Part shown: positions 7,302 to 16,921 of the stretch, one piece after another
Layout: each line of letters starts with the position of its first letter
Position numbering within the stretch: position 1 is the first letter of the stretch
Assembly (NCBI RefSeq): GCF_900007165.1
Contig: NZ_CYGY02000017.1
Coordinates: 124,001 to 188,000 of the forward strand
DNA from: Paraburkholderia piptadeniae
GTDB lineage: Bacteria > Pseudomonadota > Gammaproteobacteria > Burkholderiales > Burkholderiaceae
DNA: 64,000 nucleotides
Direction: 5' to 3'
Position numbers and translations under genes: made by a program
Notes under the pieces: model-generated
Databases searched by the model: none
What the model was told of the DNA's origin: nothing
Seen by the model: the letters and a program-made list of their open reading frames with translations, nothing else

Positions 7302-9248
7302 TCACTGGTTGTCCCTGCCGCGTGCGCTCATATGCGCTTCGTAGTCGGCGCGCGCGTCGCGCACGCCTTCGCGCGACGACACTTCCGGCACGGCGACTTC
7401 CCACCACCAGCCGCCTTCGTCGGTGGTGCGCGCGGGGTCGGTATCGATACAGATCAGGTACGTGCGGTCCGCGGCTCGCGCGCGCTGCATCGCGGCTTCG
7501 AGTTCCTGCACGTTGGCGACGTGCTCGGCCTGCGCGCCCATCGCACGTGCATGTGCGGCGAAATCGATGTCTGGCGCACCCGGCGCGCCTTGCACGCAGT
7601 CGTCGAACATGTTGTTGAACGGCGCGCCGCCGCACGCCTGTTGCAGCCGGTTGATGCAGCCATAGCCGCGATTGTCGAGCACGACGACGATCAGCTTCGC
7701 GCCGAGCATCACCGACGTCGCGATCTCGCTGTTCATCATCAGATAGCTGCCGTCGCCGACCATCACGATCACTTCGCGCTCGGGCCTCGCGAGCTTCGCA
7801 CCGAGACCGCCCGCGATCTCATAGCCCATGCACGAGTAGCCATACTCGACGTGATACGCGCCAGGCCGGCCCGCGCGCCACAGCTTGTGCAATTCGGCGG
7901 GCAGCGTACCCGCCGCGCAGACGACGATGTCGTCCGTCGCCGAGCGCTCGCTCGAACGCTGGACTGCGCCGATCACGTCGGCATCGTAGGGGAGCACGCT
8001 TTGGCCCTCCACGCGCTGTGGCGCGTGCGTGAGCCGGTGCACGATATCTCGCCATTCGTTCGCGCGTTGCTGGGCGCGCGCGGTCCACGATGCATCCGCT
8101 TGCCACCCTTCGAGTTGCGACGTGAGCGCTTCGAGTGCGAGGCGTGCGTCGGCTTGCACGATGCAGCCGCGATGCTTGAGGCCATCGAACGCGTTCGCGT
8201 TGATGCCGATCACCTGCGCCTGCGTGAAGAGCGTGTTCGAGCCTGTCGTGAAGTCCTGCAAGCGCGTGCCGACGGCGAGCACGCAATCCGCTTCGTGCGC
8301 GAGTTCGTTCGCGCCGGGCGAACCCGTCACGCCGAGCGCGCCGAGATTGAGCGGATCGTCCCATGCGAGCGCGCTCTTGCCCGCCTGCGTCTCCGCGACG
8401 GGAATGCCGTGCACGTGCGCGAACGCCTTCAGCGTGTCCGTTGCGTGGCCGTACAGCACGCCGCCGCCCGCGACGATCATCGGACGCTTCGCGTTGCGCA
8501 GTACCAGCAGCGCATCGTCGATTTCACTCGCGACGGGCGAGGGCGCATGCAACTTCACGACGCGCGGTTCGAAGAATGCGGCGGGGTAGTCGTAGGCGGT
8601 TGCCTGCACGTCTTGCGGCATCGCGAGCGTCACGGGACCGCACAGCGCGGCGTCCGTCAGCACGCGAATCGCGCGCGGCAACGCGTTGATCAGTTGCGCC
8701 GGATGCACGATGCGATCGAAGTAGCGCGACACGGGCTTGAACGCATCGTTGGCCGAGATGCCGCCGTCGTGAAAGTCTTCGACCTGCTGCAACACCGGGT
8801 CGGGCGCGCGCGACACGAAGATGTCGCCGGGCAGCAGCAGCACGGGCAAGCGGTTCACATGCGCGAGCGCGGCAGCCGTGACGAGGTTCGTCGCGCCAGG
8901 ACCGATCGATGTCGTGACGGCCATCATCCGTCGGCGGAAATGCGCCTTCGCGAACGCGATCGCGCTGTGCGCCATCGCCTGCTCGTTGTGCGCGCGATAC
9001 GTCGGCAGTTCGTGACGATGCTGATAGAGCGCTTCGCCGAGGCCCGCGACGTTGCCGTGCCCGAAGATCGCAAACACGCCGCCGAAGAGCGGCTCGGTGC
9101 TCTCGCCGTCTTCCGTCTCGACGAGTTGCGCAGCGAGATAGCGGACGACGGCCTGCGCTGCCGTCAGACGAATGGTGCCGTCCGCCGACACTTGCGCGTC
9201 CGCGTCGGACGAGACCGTTTCATCGTGATGCAACACGCGCTGATTCAT
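7302..9248 (-). CDS. iolD: 3D-(3,5/4)-trihydroxycyclohexane-1,2-dione hydrolase IolD
   Basis: This is a 648-residue thiamine-diphosphate enzyme that opens the ring of the IolE product to give 5-deoxy-glucuronate. The three acetolactate-synthase-like domains are visible: an N-terminal PYR domain with FAIFGHGNVAGLGEAL near residues 56-71, a central domain with VAGGGVLYGHA and GTRLQDFTTGSN, and a C-terminal PP domain with the ThDP/Mg motif VGDGSYLMMNSEIA ending in DNRGYG. The start ATG at 9248 overlaps the iolC stop (ATGA). Length and composition are normal. Confidence 0.96.
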   Translation of the reverse strand: MNQRVLHHDETVSSDADAQVSADGTIRLTAAQAVVRYLAAQLVETEDGESTEPLFGGVFAIFGHGNVAGLGEALYQHRHELPTYRAHNEQAMAHSAIAFAKAHFRRRMMAVTTSIGPGATNLVTAAALAHVNRLPVLLLPGDIFVSRAPDPVLQQVEDFHDGGISANDAFKPVSRYFDRIVHPAQLINALPRAIRVLTDAALCGPVTLAMPQDVQATAYDYPAAFFEPRVVKLHAPSPVASEIDDALLVLRNAKRPMIVAGGGVLYGHATDTLKAFAHVHGIPVAETQAGKSALAWDDPLNLGALGVTGSPGANELAHEADCVLAVGTRLQDFTTGSNTLFTQAQVIGINANAFDGLKHRGCIVQADARLALEALTSQLEGWQADASWTARAQQRANEWRDIVHRLTHAPQRVEGQSVLPYDADVIGAVQRSSERSATDDIVVCAAGTLPAELHKLWRAGRPGAYHVEYGYSCMGYEIAGGLGAKLARPEREVIVMVGDGSYLMMNSEIATSVMLGAKLIVVVLDNRGYGCINRLQQACGGAPFNNMFDDCVQGAPGAPDIDFAAHARAMGAQAEHVANVQELEAAMQRARAADRTYLICIDTDPARTTDEGGWWWEVAVPEVSSREGVRDARADYEAHMSARGRDNQ

Positions 9249-11275
9249 GCCACCTGCTCCTGATGAACGTTACGTGGCGACCTCGCATTCGACGTGCCAC
9301 CCGCGCCAGCCGTTGCACGCGAGTCGCGCCACGACTGGATCAGCGTTTCGAATGTGCGGCGCACGCGCGCGATGACTTCGTCGTCGCCGATCTCGCCCGC
9401 GAGCCACGCCTGGCTCGGTTCGTGGAAGATCGTGCGGCCAACCGTGAAGCCCTTGCATGTCGTCGATTGCGAAGCCGAGCGGAAGCCTTCGATCATCTGC
9501 TCGACAGGCGCCGACAGGCCGAGCAGCACGACGCCGCGGCAATACGGATCGCGCTCGTGAATGAGGGCATCGACGGCTTGCCACTGCGACGCTTCCATCG
9601 GTTCGAGCTTCCACCACTCCGGATAGATGCCGATGTTGTACAGGCGCTTCAACGCGCGAAACACGATGTCCGGTCCGGCGGGCAGATGCTTCGGCGGAAT
9701 CACTTCGAGCAGCAGCTCGTGACCGGATTCCTGCACGGCGTCATAGAGGGAACGAAGCTGAGCTTCCTGTTCGATGCGTTGCTCGATCGGTTCGTCGGGG
9801 TGGTACTGAACGAGGCACTTCACGACGTGCTCGCGCGGCCAGTTCGTGAGCGTCGTGCCGACCGAGCGCCCATGATCGAACACGAGCGGCACCGAGCCCG
9901 GCAGTTCGACGGGTCGGCCGATCCACCAGCCGCGTCCCGTTGCTTCGTTGAGCGCATCGTGGCCGTAGCGGTCGTCGATCAGCACGCCGATACGGCCTTG
10001 CAAACCGAGCGCTTCTTCCGTCTGTTTGACGGCTTCGACGAACAGGCGCTTCAACTTCGAAATGCGCGCCGGGTCCGCACCCGCTTGTTGTGCGAGTTCG
10101 AAGAACTGGTTGCGATGATCGAATGCGAAGCCGAGCACTTCGTCCCAGGCCCTGCGCGTGGGCGTCACGCGATGCAGGCGAGCGAGCGTTGCGTCTCGAT
10201 CGGGGCGGCGCATGCGTGCCGGGTCCGCTTGCGCTTCGCGCAGGAAGTAGTCGAGCTCGGCGGGCGTCGGCATCGCGGGCGCGCAGCCGTGACGCGACAC
10301 GACGAGCGCGCCGCTCGCATTCGCGGCGCGCGCGCACGCGTCGAGCGGCTGATCGCGCAGCCACCCCGACAGGAAGCCCGATGCGAACGCATCGCCTGCG
10401 CCGAGCACGTTCAACACTTCGACTTCGACGCCGCCGTGAATCGGCGCTTCGTCTATCGAAGCGGGCACATCGGCGTCGATGATCTGGCAGCCGAGCGGCC
10501 CACGCTTTACCACGAGCGTCGCGGGCGTCACGTTGCGCACTTGCGCGAGCGATTCGATCAGCGATTCCTTGCCACCCGCGATGCGAAACTCTTCTTCCGT
10601 GCCGATCACGAGATCGAAGAGGGGCAGGATGCCTTGAATATGCGCGCTCACGCCTTCGTTCGCGACGAAGCGCGTCTCGCCATCGGCCTTGCCCGTCAGG
10701 CCCCACAGCACAGGCCGATAGTCGATGTCGAGCACGGTGCGCACGTCGTTGCCGCGTGCGTACTCCAATGCGCGGCGGCTCGTGCGGTTCACCTGTTCCG
10801 TCGAAAAGTGCGTGCCCGTAATGAGCAGCGCTTTCGACGATGCAATGTACGCCTCGTCGAAATCCGCTTCGTCGACGGCCATGTCCGCGCAGTTCTCGCG
10901 ATAGAAGATTAGCGGAAACGTGTCGCGGTCCTTCAGGCCGAGCAGCACGAGCGCGGTGAGCCGCTCTTGATCGACGCGCACGTGGCTGACGTCGCAGCCT
11001 TCCTTTGTGAGTGTTTCGGTGAGAAAGCGGCCCATGTGGTCGTTGCCGACGCGCGCGAGCATCGATGCGTTCAGGCCGAGCCGCGCGCAGCCGAACGCGA
11101 TGTTCGCCGACGAGCCGCCCAGATATTTCGCGAAGCTCGCGACATCTTCGAGCCGCGCGCCGACCTGCTGCGCGTACAGATCGACGGCGAGCCGACCGAG
11201 GCAGACGATGTCGCGGCTGCGGCACGCCGCGAAGCGGCTCGCGCTGTTAGCGTTGGGTTTGCTGGTGAGAGCCAT
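9245..11275 (-). CDS. iolC: 5-dehydro-2-deoxygluconokinase fused to a DUF2090 domain (IolC)
   Basis: This is a 676-residue two-domain protein. Residues about 15-335 form a PfkB-type sugar kinase that phosphorylates DKG; LGGSSANIAFGCARLG lies in the N-terminal half, and NVLGAGDAFASGF carries the catalytic Asp and anion hole. Residues about 360-655 form a DUF2090 TIM-barrel domain (GWWIGRPVELPGSVPLVFDHG, LLEVIPPKHLP), known from fused IolC proteins and thought to act on the phosphorylated product in the manner of the IolJ aldolase. I chose the ATG at 11275, which has AGGA seven bases upstream, rather than the GTG at 11299. It is the first catabolic gene after the transporter genes, with a 66-base gap. 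Confidence 0.94.
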   Translation of the reverse strand: MALTSKPNANSASRFAACRSRDIVCLGRLAVDLYAQQVGARLEDVASFAKYLGGSSANIAFGCARLGLNASMLARVGNDHMGRFLTETLTKEGCDVSHVRVDQERLTALVLLGLKDRDTFPLIFYRENCADMAVDEADFDEAYIASSKALLITGTHFSTEQVNRTSRRALEYARGNDVRTVLDIDYRPVLWGLTGKADGETRFVANEGVSAHIQGILPLFDLVIGTEEEFRIAGGKESLIESLAQVRNVTPATLVVKRGPLGCQIIDADVPASIDEAPIHGGVEVEVLNVLGAGDAFASGFLSGWLRDQPLDACARAANASGALVVSRHGCAPAMPTPAELDYFLREAQADPARMRRPDRDATLARLHRVTPTRRAWDEVLGFAFDHRNQFFELAQQAGADPARISKLKRLFVEAVKQTEEALGLQGRIGVLIDDRYGHDALNEATGRGWWIGRPVELPGSVPLVFDHGRSVGTTLTNWPREHVVKCLVQYHPDEPIEQRIEQEAQLRSLYDAVQESGHELLLEVIPPKHLPAGPDIVFRALKRLYNIGIYPEWWKLEPMEASQWQAVDALIHERDPYCRGVVLLGLSAPVEQMIEGFRSASQSTTCKGFTVGRTIFHEPSQAWLAGEIGDDEVIARVRRTFETLIQSWRDSRATAGAGGTSNARSPRNVHQEQVA

Positions 11276-11341
11276 AGGTATGTCCTGAGTATGCTGCACA
11301 CAGCGAGAAGGGCGTAGGGATGCAGCGGCAAGCCGCGTGAA

Positions 11342-12145
11342 TCAGATCGTCGCGCCTTCGAGCTCGCTGATCATCTTCTGCATTTCGGCGCCGCCTGCCA
11401 TCATGTCGAGCACCTGGTCCTTCGTGATGGTTTCCTTCGTGAAGGTGCCCATCGACTTGCCGCGATTGAGCAGCGTGAACGAATCGCCGATCGGATACGC
11501 GTGGTGCACGTTGTGAGTGATGAAGATCACAGAGATGCCTTTCGCGCGCGCCTTGTGGATCAGCTTCAGTACATTGAAGCTCTGCTTCACGCCGAGCGCC
11601 GCGGTCGGTTCGTCGAGAATCAGCACGCGCGCGCCGAAGTGAATCGCGCGCGCAATCGCCAGGCATTGCCGCTCGCCGCCCGACATCGTGCCGATCGGCT
11701 GATGCGGGTCGCGCACCATGATGCCCATTTCGGCGAGCTTGTCGCGTGCGATGCGCGCGCTCGTGTCGAGGTCCATCACGTTGACGAGGCCGAAGAGTTT
11801 CTTCTGCGGCTCGCGTCCCATGAAGAAGTTGCGCGCCACCGAGAGCAGCGGCACAAGCGCGAGGTCCTGATACACGGTCGCGATGCCGAGGTCGAGCGCG
11901 TCGCTCGGCGATTCGAACACCACCTTCTTGCCGTCCACCAGGTAGTCGCCGGAAGAGGGCTGATGCACGCCCGCGAGCGTCTTGATGAGCGTCGACTTCC
12001 CTGCGCCGTTGTCGCCGAGCAGGCAGTGCACTTCGCCGCGCTTCAACCGCAGCGTGACGCCCGAGAGCGCGATCACCTTGCCGAAATACTTGCTGACGTT
12101 TTCGAGCGAGAGGATGGTGTCGTCTTGCTGGAGAGTGTCGGACAT
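11342..12145 (-). CDS. Sugar-type ABC transporter ATP-binding protein, probably for inositol
   Basis: This is a 267-residue ATPase of the carbohydrate uptake transporter 2 (CUT2) class. It has one nucleotide-binding domain, unlike the duplicated 500-residue RbsA/MglA proteins, and resembles FrcA-like half-size ATPases. Walker A is GDNGAGKST, the signature [14 protein letters not shown] and Walker [13 protein letters not shown]. It would act as a homodimer with the permease encoded 58 bases upstream. Inositol as substrate is inferred from its place between the binding-protein gene and the iolCDEB genes. Confidence 0.92.
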   Translation of the reverse strand: MSDTLQQDDTILSLENVSKYFGKVIALSGVTLRLKRGEVHCLLGDNGAGKSTLIKTLAGVHQPSSGDYLVDGKKVVFESPSDALDLGIATVYQDLALVPLLSVARNFFMGREPQKKLFGLVNVMDLDTSARIARDKLAEMGIMVRDPHQPIGTMSGGERQCLAIARAIHFGARVLILDEPTAALGVKQSFNVLKLIHKARAKGISVIFITHNVHHAYPIGDSFTLLNRGKSMGTFTKETITKDQVLDMMAGGAEMQKMISELEGATI

Positions 12146-12203
12146 GGCCGTTTCCTCGTGTCTGATGCGATGGCGTGATTACGATTACAAGGTCACGGCC
12201 GGG

Positions 12204-13385
12204 TCACGATTGTGATACGCGGCGGCGCACATAGTGGTTGAACAGCACCGCGATCAGCAGCATCACGCCGAGGAACACGCGGAACCAGTCGGAACTGACA
12301 TTCGTATAGGTGATGCCGATCTGCACGACGCCGAAGATCAGCGCGCCGAAGCAGGCGCCCACCACCGAGCCGTAGCCGCCCGTCAGCAGCGTGCCGCCGA
12401 TCACCGCGGCGATGATCGCTTCGAATTCCTTTTGCAGACCTCGGTCGGCGGCGGCCGAGCCGATGTCGCACACTTGCAGCACGGCGAACAGGCACGAGCA
12501 GAAGGCCGTCAGCACGAACAGCGAAATCTTCACGCGGCGCACGGGGACACCGACATTCTTCGCGGCGTTCGCATCGCCGCCGACTGCGAGCATCCAGTTG
12601 CCGTAACGCGTTTTCGCGAGCACGAATGCGCAGATGGCAGCGAGCCCGAACCACCACAGCAGCACTTTCGGAATGCCCGGCACGAGCGGCTGGCCGTTGT
12701 CGAGCAGCGAGCCGATGCCCATGTGCGCGAGATTCGTGAAGAGGCCGTGCAGTGCGACGCCATGGAACAGGAAGTTCGTCACAGGGTCGGCCTGCGCAAG
12801 ATCGCCGACGCCAGAGATGATCGTGCGGTCCGCGACCATGATCGACAGCGCTAGTGTCAGGCCGCGCAGGATGAACAGGAACGCGAGCGTCACGATGAAC
12901 GACGGCAGTCGCGTGCGCATCACCAGGTAGCCGTTCAATGCGCCGAGCGCCATCGATCCGGCGAACGCGAAGATAATCGCGGCCCAGATTGGCCAGTGAA
13001 AATAGACAGCGGGTATCGCAACCATCATGCCGGCGAAACCGATCATCGAACCGATGGACAGATCGAACTCGCCCGCGATCATCAGCAGACAGGCGCCGAC
13101 GGCGAGAATGCCCAGATACGCGGACACCTGCGACCAGTTCATCACGCCATCGAGGTTGAACATGCCCGAGCCGCTCGCACCGATCGCGAACACGAGGAAC
13201 ACGAGCACGGTGCCGGAAATCGCGGCGAATTCCGGCCTGTTCAGCAGATGTCCGAAGAACGATTCCTTTCTGATTCGCTCGTCGCCTGCCGGCGCCTGGA
13301 CCGACTGTGACGACTGCGACGATTGTGTGTCGTTGCCCGCCGCGTCGTGACCATGCGAAGGAAAGTGTTTGCCGGCTACGCCCAT
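12204..13385 (-). CDS. Sugar-type ABC transporter permease, probably for inositol
   Basis: This is a 393-residue inner-membrane permease of the RbsC/FrcB type. A hydrophilic N-terminal stretch of about 50 residues (MGVAGKHFPSHGHDAAGNDT) precedes eight to ten membrane spans. The segment LMIAGEFDLSIGSMIGFAGM is the conserved CUT2 permease motif, and AVIGGTLLTGGYGSVVGACFGAL lies near the C-terminus. The start ATG at 13385 has GGAG six bases upstream; an upstream in-frame extension lacks such a site. It operates with the ATPase at 11342 and the binding protein at 13701. Confidence 0.92.
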   Translation of the reverse strand: MGVAGKHFPSHGHDAAGNDTQSSQSSQSVQAPAGDERIRKESFFGHLLNRPEFAAISGTVLVFLVFAIGASGSGMFNLDGVMNWSQVSAYLGILAVGACLLMIAGEFDLSIGSMIGFAGMMVAIPAVYFHWPIWAAIIFAFAGSMALGALNGYLVMRTRLPSFIVTLAFLFILRGLTLALSIMVADRTIISGVGDLAQADPVTNFLFHGVALHGLFTNLAHMGIGSLLDNGQPLVPGIPKVLLWWFGLAAICAFVLAKTRYGNWMLAVGGDANAAKNVGVPVRRVKISLFVLTAFCSCLFAVLQVCDIGSAAADRGLQKEFEAIIAAVIGGTLLTGGYGSVVGACFGALIFGVVQIGITYTNVSSDWFRVFLGVMLLIAVLFNHYVRRRVSQS

Positions 13386-13700
13386 GATGTCTCCTTTGCG
13401 GACCCGAGTCGGCGCTTTCGCGCGTTGCCCAGGTTCCATGCAAGCAATTGCGGGACGGGAGTCGGAGCGTGAGCGCCTGCTCCCGTCACATGCACGATAG
13501 TTGCTGACGCCCGGCCTCGCTGCGCGGTTCACTCGTGAGAGTGGCGAGAGGTGCGCAGAAGGCCGGTCAATCTCGCGGTCGGGCGCCCGACGATGGCGGC
13601 TGCTGCTCGCACGCGAAAGCGCGAATGCAGTACGCCGCCGGGGTCGCGCATTGGCTGGCGCGCCCGGTACCGCGTATGACCAGATAAAAAGGTCAGTCGG
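13386..13700 (-). other. Gap between binding-protein and permease genes with an intercistronic hairpin
   Basis: These 315 bases hold no gene. The most notable element is an inverted repeat, GACGGGAG (13454-13461) with CTCCCGTC (13480-13487), and an exact 14-base palindrome GTCGGGCGCCCGAC (13578-13591). A short TGACC/GGTCA dyad (13677-13695) follows the binding-protein stop. Hairpins after the first gene of binding-protein-dependent operons commonly protect the upstream mRNA and lower downstream expression; that role is inferred here. Confidence 0.45.
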
Positions 13701-14753
13701 TTAGCGGTACTGGCCCGCGTACTTGACGACCGTGTCGATATTCGCCTTCGTGATGAAACCCGGGCCGGAACGGATGTTCTTCGGTCCATACGACGGCTCG
13801 AGGCCGTACGTTTGCATGCGCGCCTTGAACTTCGGATTGGCCTCCAGAATCTGCTTGATCTTCGCCGGGTCGGTCGTGTGTTCCTTCTTCACGATCGCGA
13901 GTACGGCGACGGGGATATAGCCCTGCAGATACGGTTGCTGGTCGATCGCAAATGCAATCGTGCCGTCCTGGATGCCCTTCGCGATGTCATCCGAGAAGTC
14001 GAACGTGCAGAAGTAGATCTTGCCCGCGAGGCCCATCTGCTGCACCGCCTTCAGCGACGCCGACGCGGGCGTCGGGCCGAGCGTCAGGATCGCGCCCGTG
14101 TTCGGATGGTTGCGCAGATACGCGCTCACCTTCGACTGGATTTCGGTCGGGTCCTGGCCGGAATCGATCGTCGATGTCTTGTAGTTCACGCCGAGCGCAT
14201 CGGCAAAGCCACGGCAGCGCTCGAACGAAACGGCGTTGGTCGCGAAGTGGTTCACGCACAGGAACGACTTCACGCCCGCTGCCTTCGCCTTCTCGCCCGC
14301 CGCCTTGCCCGCCACGTATTCGGGCTGGCCGATGTGCATGATCGCGCCGAGCTTCTCGCTTTGCTCTTCCGTTCCGGAGTTGATCGTGACGAGGGGGATC
14401 TTCTTCGCCGTGACCTTGCCGATCGAGCTCTTCAACACGTCGAAGTCGGCGATGGTGACGATCACGCCGTCGTAGTTGCGCGCCGCCGATTGCTCGATCA
14501 GACGCGACATGTCGGCGATGTCGCCGTTGGGGGGATTGCGGTAGTCGGTTTCGACGTTGAAATCCTCGTCGGCCTGCTTGATCGCATTCTTGATCGTGTT
14601 CCACCACGAATCGGAATCCGGCGCGTGGCTGATCAGCACGAAGTGTGCGTCGGCCGCCTGTGCCGCCGGCGCCGTCATCGCGCCGATACCCGCCGCCAGC
14701 GTGATGGCGGCTGCCAGAACCTTGAACGAAGCCTTGCCCTTGCAAAGTCTCAT
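13701..14753 (-). CDS. Periplasmic sugar-binding protein, probably for inositol
   Basis: This is a 350-residue type I periplasmic binding protein. The N-terminus MRLCKGKASFKVLAAAITLA followed by AQAADAHF is a clear signal peptide with likely cleavage near residue 33. The mature part begins with HFVLISHAPDSDSWW and includes VTINSGTEEQSEK and FAIDQQPYLQGY, as in ribose/inositol-type (Peripla_BP_4) receptors. The ATG at 14753 has GGAG four bases upstream. As the first gene of the minus-strand operon it would deliver inositol to the permease and be the most highly expressed transporter component. Confidence 0.92.
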   Translation of the reverse strand: MRLCKGKASFKVLAAAITLAAGIGAMTAPAAQAADAHFVLISHAPDSDSWWNTIKNAIKQADEDFNVETDYRNPPNGDIADMSRLIEQSAARNYDGVIVTIADFDVLKSSIGKVTAKKIPLVTINSGTEEQSEKLGAIMHIGQPEYVAGKAAGEKAKAAGVKSFLCVNHFATNAVSFERCRGFADALGVNYKTSTIDSGQDPTEIQSKVSAYLRNHPNTGAILTLGPTPASASLKAVQQMGLAGKIYFCTFDFSDDIAKGIQDGTIAFAIDQQPYLQGYIPVAVLAIVKKEHTTDPAKIKQILEANPKFKARMQTYGLEPSYGPKNIRSGPGFITKANIDTVVKYAGQYR

Positions 14754-14848
14754 TGTCTCCACCTTTCTCGGTCTGTTCGTTTTTGAGGTGAGCGTCTGAC
14801 GCTTTGCGAGGTGATGCCGGCTCGCCGTAGCGTCATCGCTCAGGACCA

Positions 14849-14941
14849 AGAGTAGGCCAACTTTTCGAGAGTTGCAATGAAAATTTCATGTCAAAGAAAA
14901 ATGGAAAATCCATTCCATTTGCTTTCGGTTATGCCTATACT
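14849..14941. promoter_or_regulatory. Divergent iol promoter region with IolR-type palindromes
   Basis: Between the transporter operon (minus) and the RpiR gene (plus) lies an AT-rich section with two exact dyads: ATGAAA-A-TTTCAT (14877-14889) and AATGGA-AAA-TCCATT (14900-14914). The second also spells GGAA-N6-TTCC (14903-14916), the motif reported for the RpiR-family repressor IolR of Sinorhizobium. A minus-strand promoter may be TTGCAA (14877-14872) and TACTCT (14854-14849), spacer 17. On the plus strand TATACT (14936-14941) is a likely -10 element with a poor -35 that falls inside the palindrome. Binding and direction of control are inferred. Confidence 0.55.
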
Positions 14942-15027
14942 CGGCATCGTCGGGACAGCGCGTCGACGTCGACGTGAACGCTTGCGGCACGCGGTTTTGC
15001 GCTGCAAAAAGCACAGAGGTCGGGACC

Positions 15028-15909
15028 ATGGCGGAAGACAGCACAGAAGAATTGCCGAGCGTCGATGAATTGATGCAACGCATCGCGGAGAACTACGAGT
15101 CGCTGCCGCGGCAGTTGAAGAGCGTGGCGACGTATATCGAGCAGCACCGGTCGAGCGTGATGGTCGATCGCACGAGTGACATCGCGTTGAGTTGCGGCGT
15201 GCATCCGTCTGCCGTCGTGCGCTTTGCGCAGCGTTTCGGGTTTTCGGGTTTCTCCGATCTGCAGGCGGTGTTCCGCCAGGCGTACACGACGCAGGGCGCG
15301 TCGTCGCAGAGCTATCAGCAACGCATTCGCAAGCTGATCGACGAGAAGCCGGGGCGGCTGTCGGGCGGCAGCGTCGCGCGTGAATTCATGGCCGCGTGCC
15401 GCGACGGTCTCGACGAACTGGAACGCTCGCTCGACGACGCGCAGTTCGACGCCGCCGTGAAGATGCTGCAACAGGCCGAGAACATCTACGTGGTCGGCGT
15501 GCGGCGCTCGTTTCCCGTCGCGAGCTACATCGTCTATGCGTTGCAGCACACGCCGAAGCGCGTGCATCTCGTATCGGGTTTCGGCGGGATGTATCGCGAG
15601 CAGATTCGCAGCGTGAAGAAGGGCGACGTCGTGATCGCGATCAGCTTCGCGCCCTATGGCAAGGAGACGCAGTACTGCCTGCGCGTCGCGCATCACCATC
15701 AGGCGAAGACACTCGTGATTTCGGATAGCCAGCTGTCGCCGCTCGCGCGCTATGCGACGACGCAGCTGTATGTGAAAGAGGGCAGCGCGTTCGCATTCCG
15801 CTCGCTGACCAGCACGATCTGCCTGTGCCAGGCGCTGTTCATCGCGCTCGCGTACAAGCTGGAACTGAACGTAGAAGAGTCGACAGACACTGGAGGATAC
15901 GATGACTGA
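15028..15909 (+). CDS. RpiR-family transcriptional regulator of the inositol locus
   Basis: This is a 293-residue regulator. The N-terminal helix-turn-helix (about residues 10-85) contains LPRQLKSVATYIEQH and the recognition region SCGVHPSAVVRFAQRFGFSG. The C-terminal SIS sugar-phosphate-binding domain (about 125-265) contains IYVVGVRRSFPVASYI and KGDVVIAISFAPYGKET. RpiR proteins bind phosphorylated sugars; an inositol pathway intermediate is the likely effector. I chose ATG 15028 (GAGGT upstream) over an upstream GTG at 14974. It overlaps iolG by eight bases, so regulator and dehydrogenase are co-translated. Confidence 0.9.
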   Translation: MAEDSTEELPSVDELMQRIAENYESLPRQLKSVATYIEQHRSSVMVDRTSDIALSCGVHPSAVVRFAQRFGFSGFSDLQAVFRQAYTTQGASSQSYQQRIRKLIDEKPGRLSGGSVAREFMAACRDGLDELERSLDDAQFDAAVKMLQQAENIYVVGVRRSFPVASYIVYALQHTPKRVHLVSGFGGMYREQIRSVKKGDVVIAISFAPYGKETQYCLRVAHHHQAKTLVISDSQLSPLARYATTQLYVKEGSAFAFRSLTSTICLCQALFIALAYKLELNVEESTDTGGYDD

Positions 15910-16921
15910 TGTGGCAGGCAAGACGATCGACGTGGCCGTGTTCGGCGCGGGACGCATCGGCAAGATTCATGCGTCGAATCTCGCGCGGCAGCCGGGCGTG
16001 CGGCTCAAGTATGTGGTCGACGTGAATCGCGACGCGGCGGCCGCGCTTGCCGCGCAATTCGGCGCGCAGGTCGCGGATGTCGACGGCGCGATGGGCGATG
16101 CATCGGTCGGCGCGACTGTCATCTGTTCGAGCACCGATACGCACGCCGAGCTGATTCTGCAATCGGCCGCGCAAAAGAAGCACGTGTTCTGCGAAAAGCC
16201 CGTCGACCTGACGCTGGAACGCGCGCGCGCCTGTGCCGATGCCGTCGCGAAAGCGGGCGTCGTGTGCATGATCGGCTTTCAGCGGCGCTTCGATCCGACG
16301 TTCGCCGCGCTGAAGGCGCGCCTCGATGCGGGCGAGATCGGCACGCCCGAAATGCTCGTCGTGACGAGCCGCGATCCGGGCGCGCCGCCCGTCGAGTACA
16401 TCAGGCACTCGGGCGGCATCTTCAAGGACATGCTGATTCACGACTTCGACATCTTCCGCTGGATTCTCGACGACGAAGCCGACACGCTGCACGCGACGGG
16501 CAGCTGTCTGTCCGATCCCGCGATCGCCGATGCAGGCGATATCGATTCGACGGCCGTGACGATCCGCACGAAGCGCGGGCGTCTGTGCCAGATCAATACG
16601 GCGCGGCGCGCCGCGTATGGTTATGACCAGCGCTTCGAAGTGCTCGGCAGCGACGGCATGCTGCAGGCAGGCAACGTGCGTCCGACGCAAGTGTCCGCGT
16701 ACTCGAAGACCGCCGTCTCCAGCGACGTGCCCGAGCACTTTTTCCTCGAGCGCTATCGCGCCGCGTATGCGCTCGAAATCGCGCATTTCTTCGAGGCCGT
16801 CACGCAAGGCAAGCCGGTGCGCACGACGGTCGCCGACGGCATGAAGGCGCTCGAACTCGCGGAGGCCGCGACGCGTTCGTGGCGCGAAGGGCGCGCTGTC
16901 AAGCTCAATGAGGCGCTGTGA
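15902..16921 (+). CDS. iolG: Inositol 2-dehydrogenase IolG
   Basis: This is a 339-residue Gfo/Idh/MocA-family oxidoreductase. An N-terminal Rossmann fold (DVAVFGAGRIGKIHASNLAR) binds NAD; the family motif EKP is in VFCEKPVDLTLE (about residues 98-109), and the catalytic Asp/His pair lies in DMLIHDFDIFRW. It oxidises myo-inositol to 2-keto-myo-inositol, the first step of the pathway completed by IolE, IolD, IolB and IolC on the other strand. Length is normal (about 330-340). It overlaps both its upstream and downstream neighbours. Confidence 0.92.
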   Translation: MTDVAGKTIDVAVFGAGRIGKIHASNLARQPGVRLKYVVDVNRDAAAALAAQFGAQVADVDGAMGDASVGATVICSSTDTHAELILQSAAQKKHVFCEKPVDLTLERARACADAVAKAGVVCMIGFQRRFDPTFAALKARLDAGEIGTPEMLVVTSRDPGAPPVEYIRHSGGIFKDMLIHDFDIFRWILDDEADTLHATGSCLSDPAIADAGDIDSTAVTIRTKRGRLCQINTARRAAYGYDQRFEVLGSDGMLQAGNVRPTQVSAYSKTAVSSDVPEHFFLERYRAAYALEIAHFFEAVTQGKPVRTTVADGMKALELAEAATRSWREGRAVKLNEAL

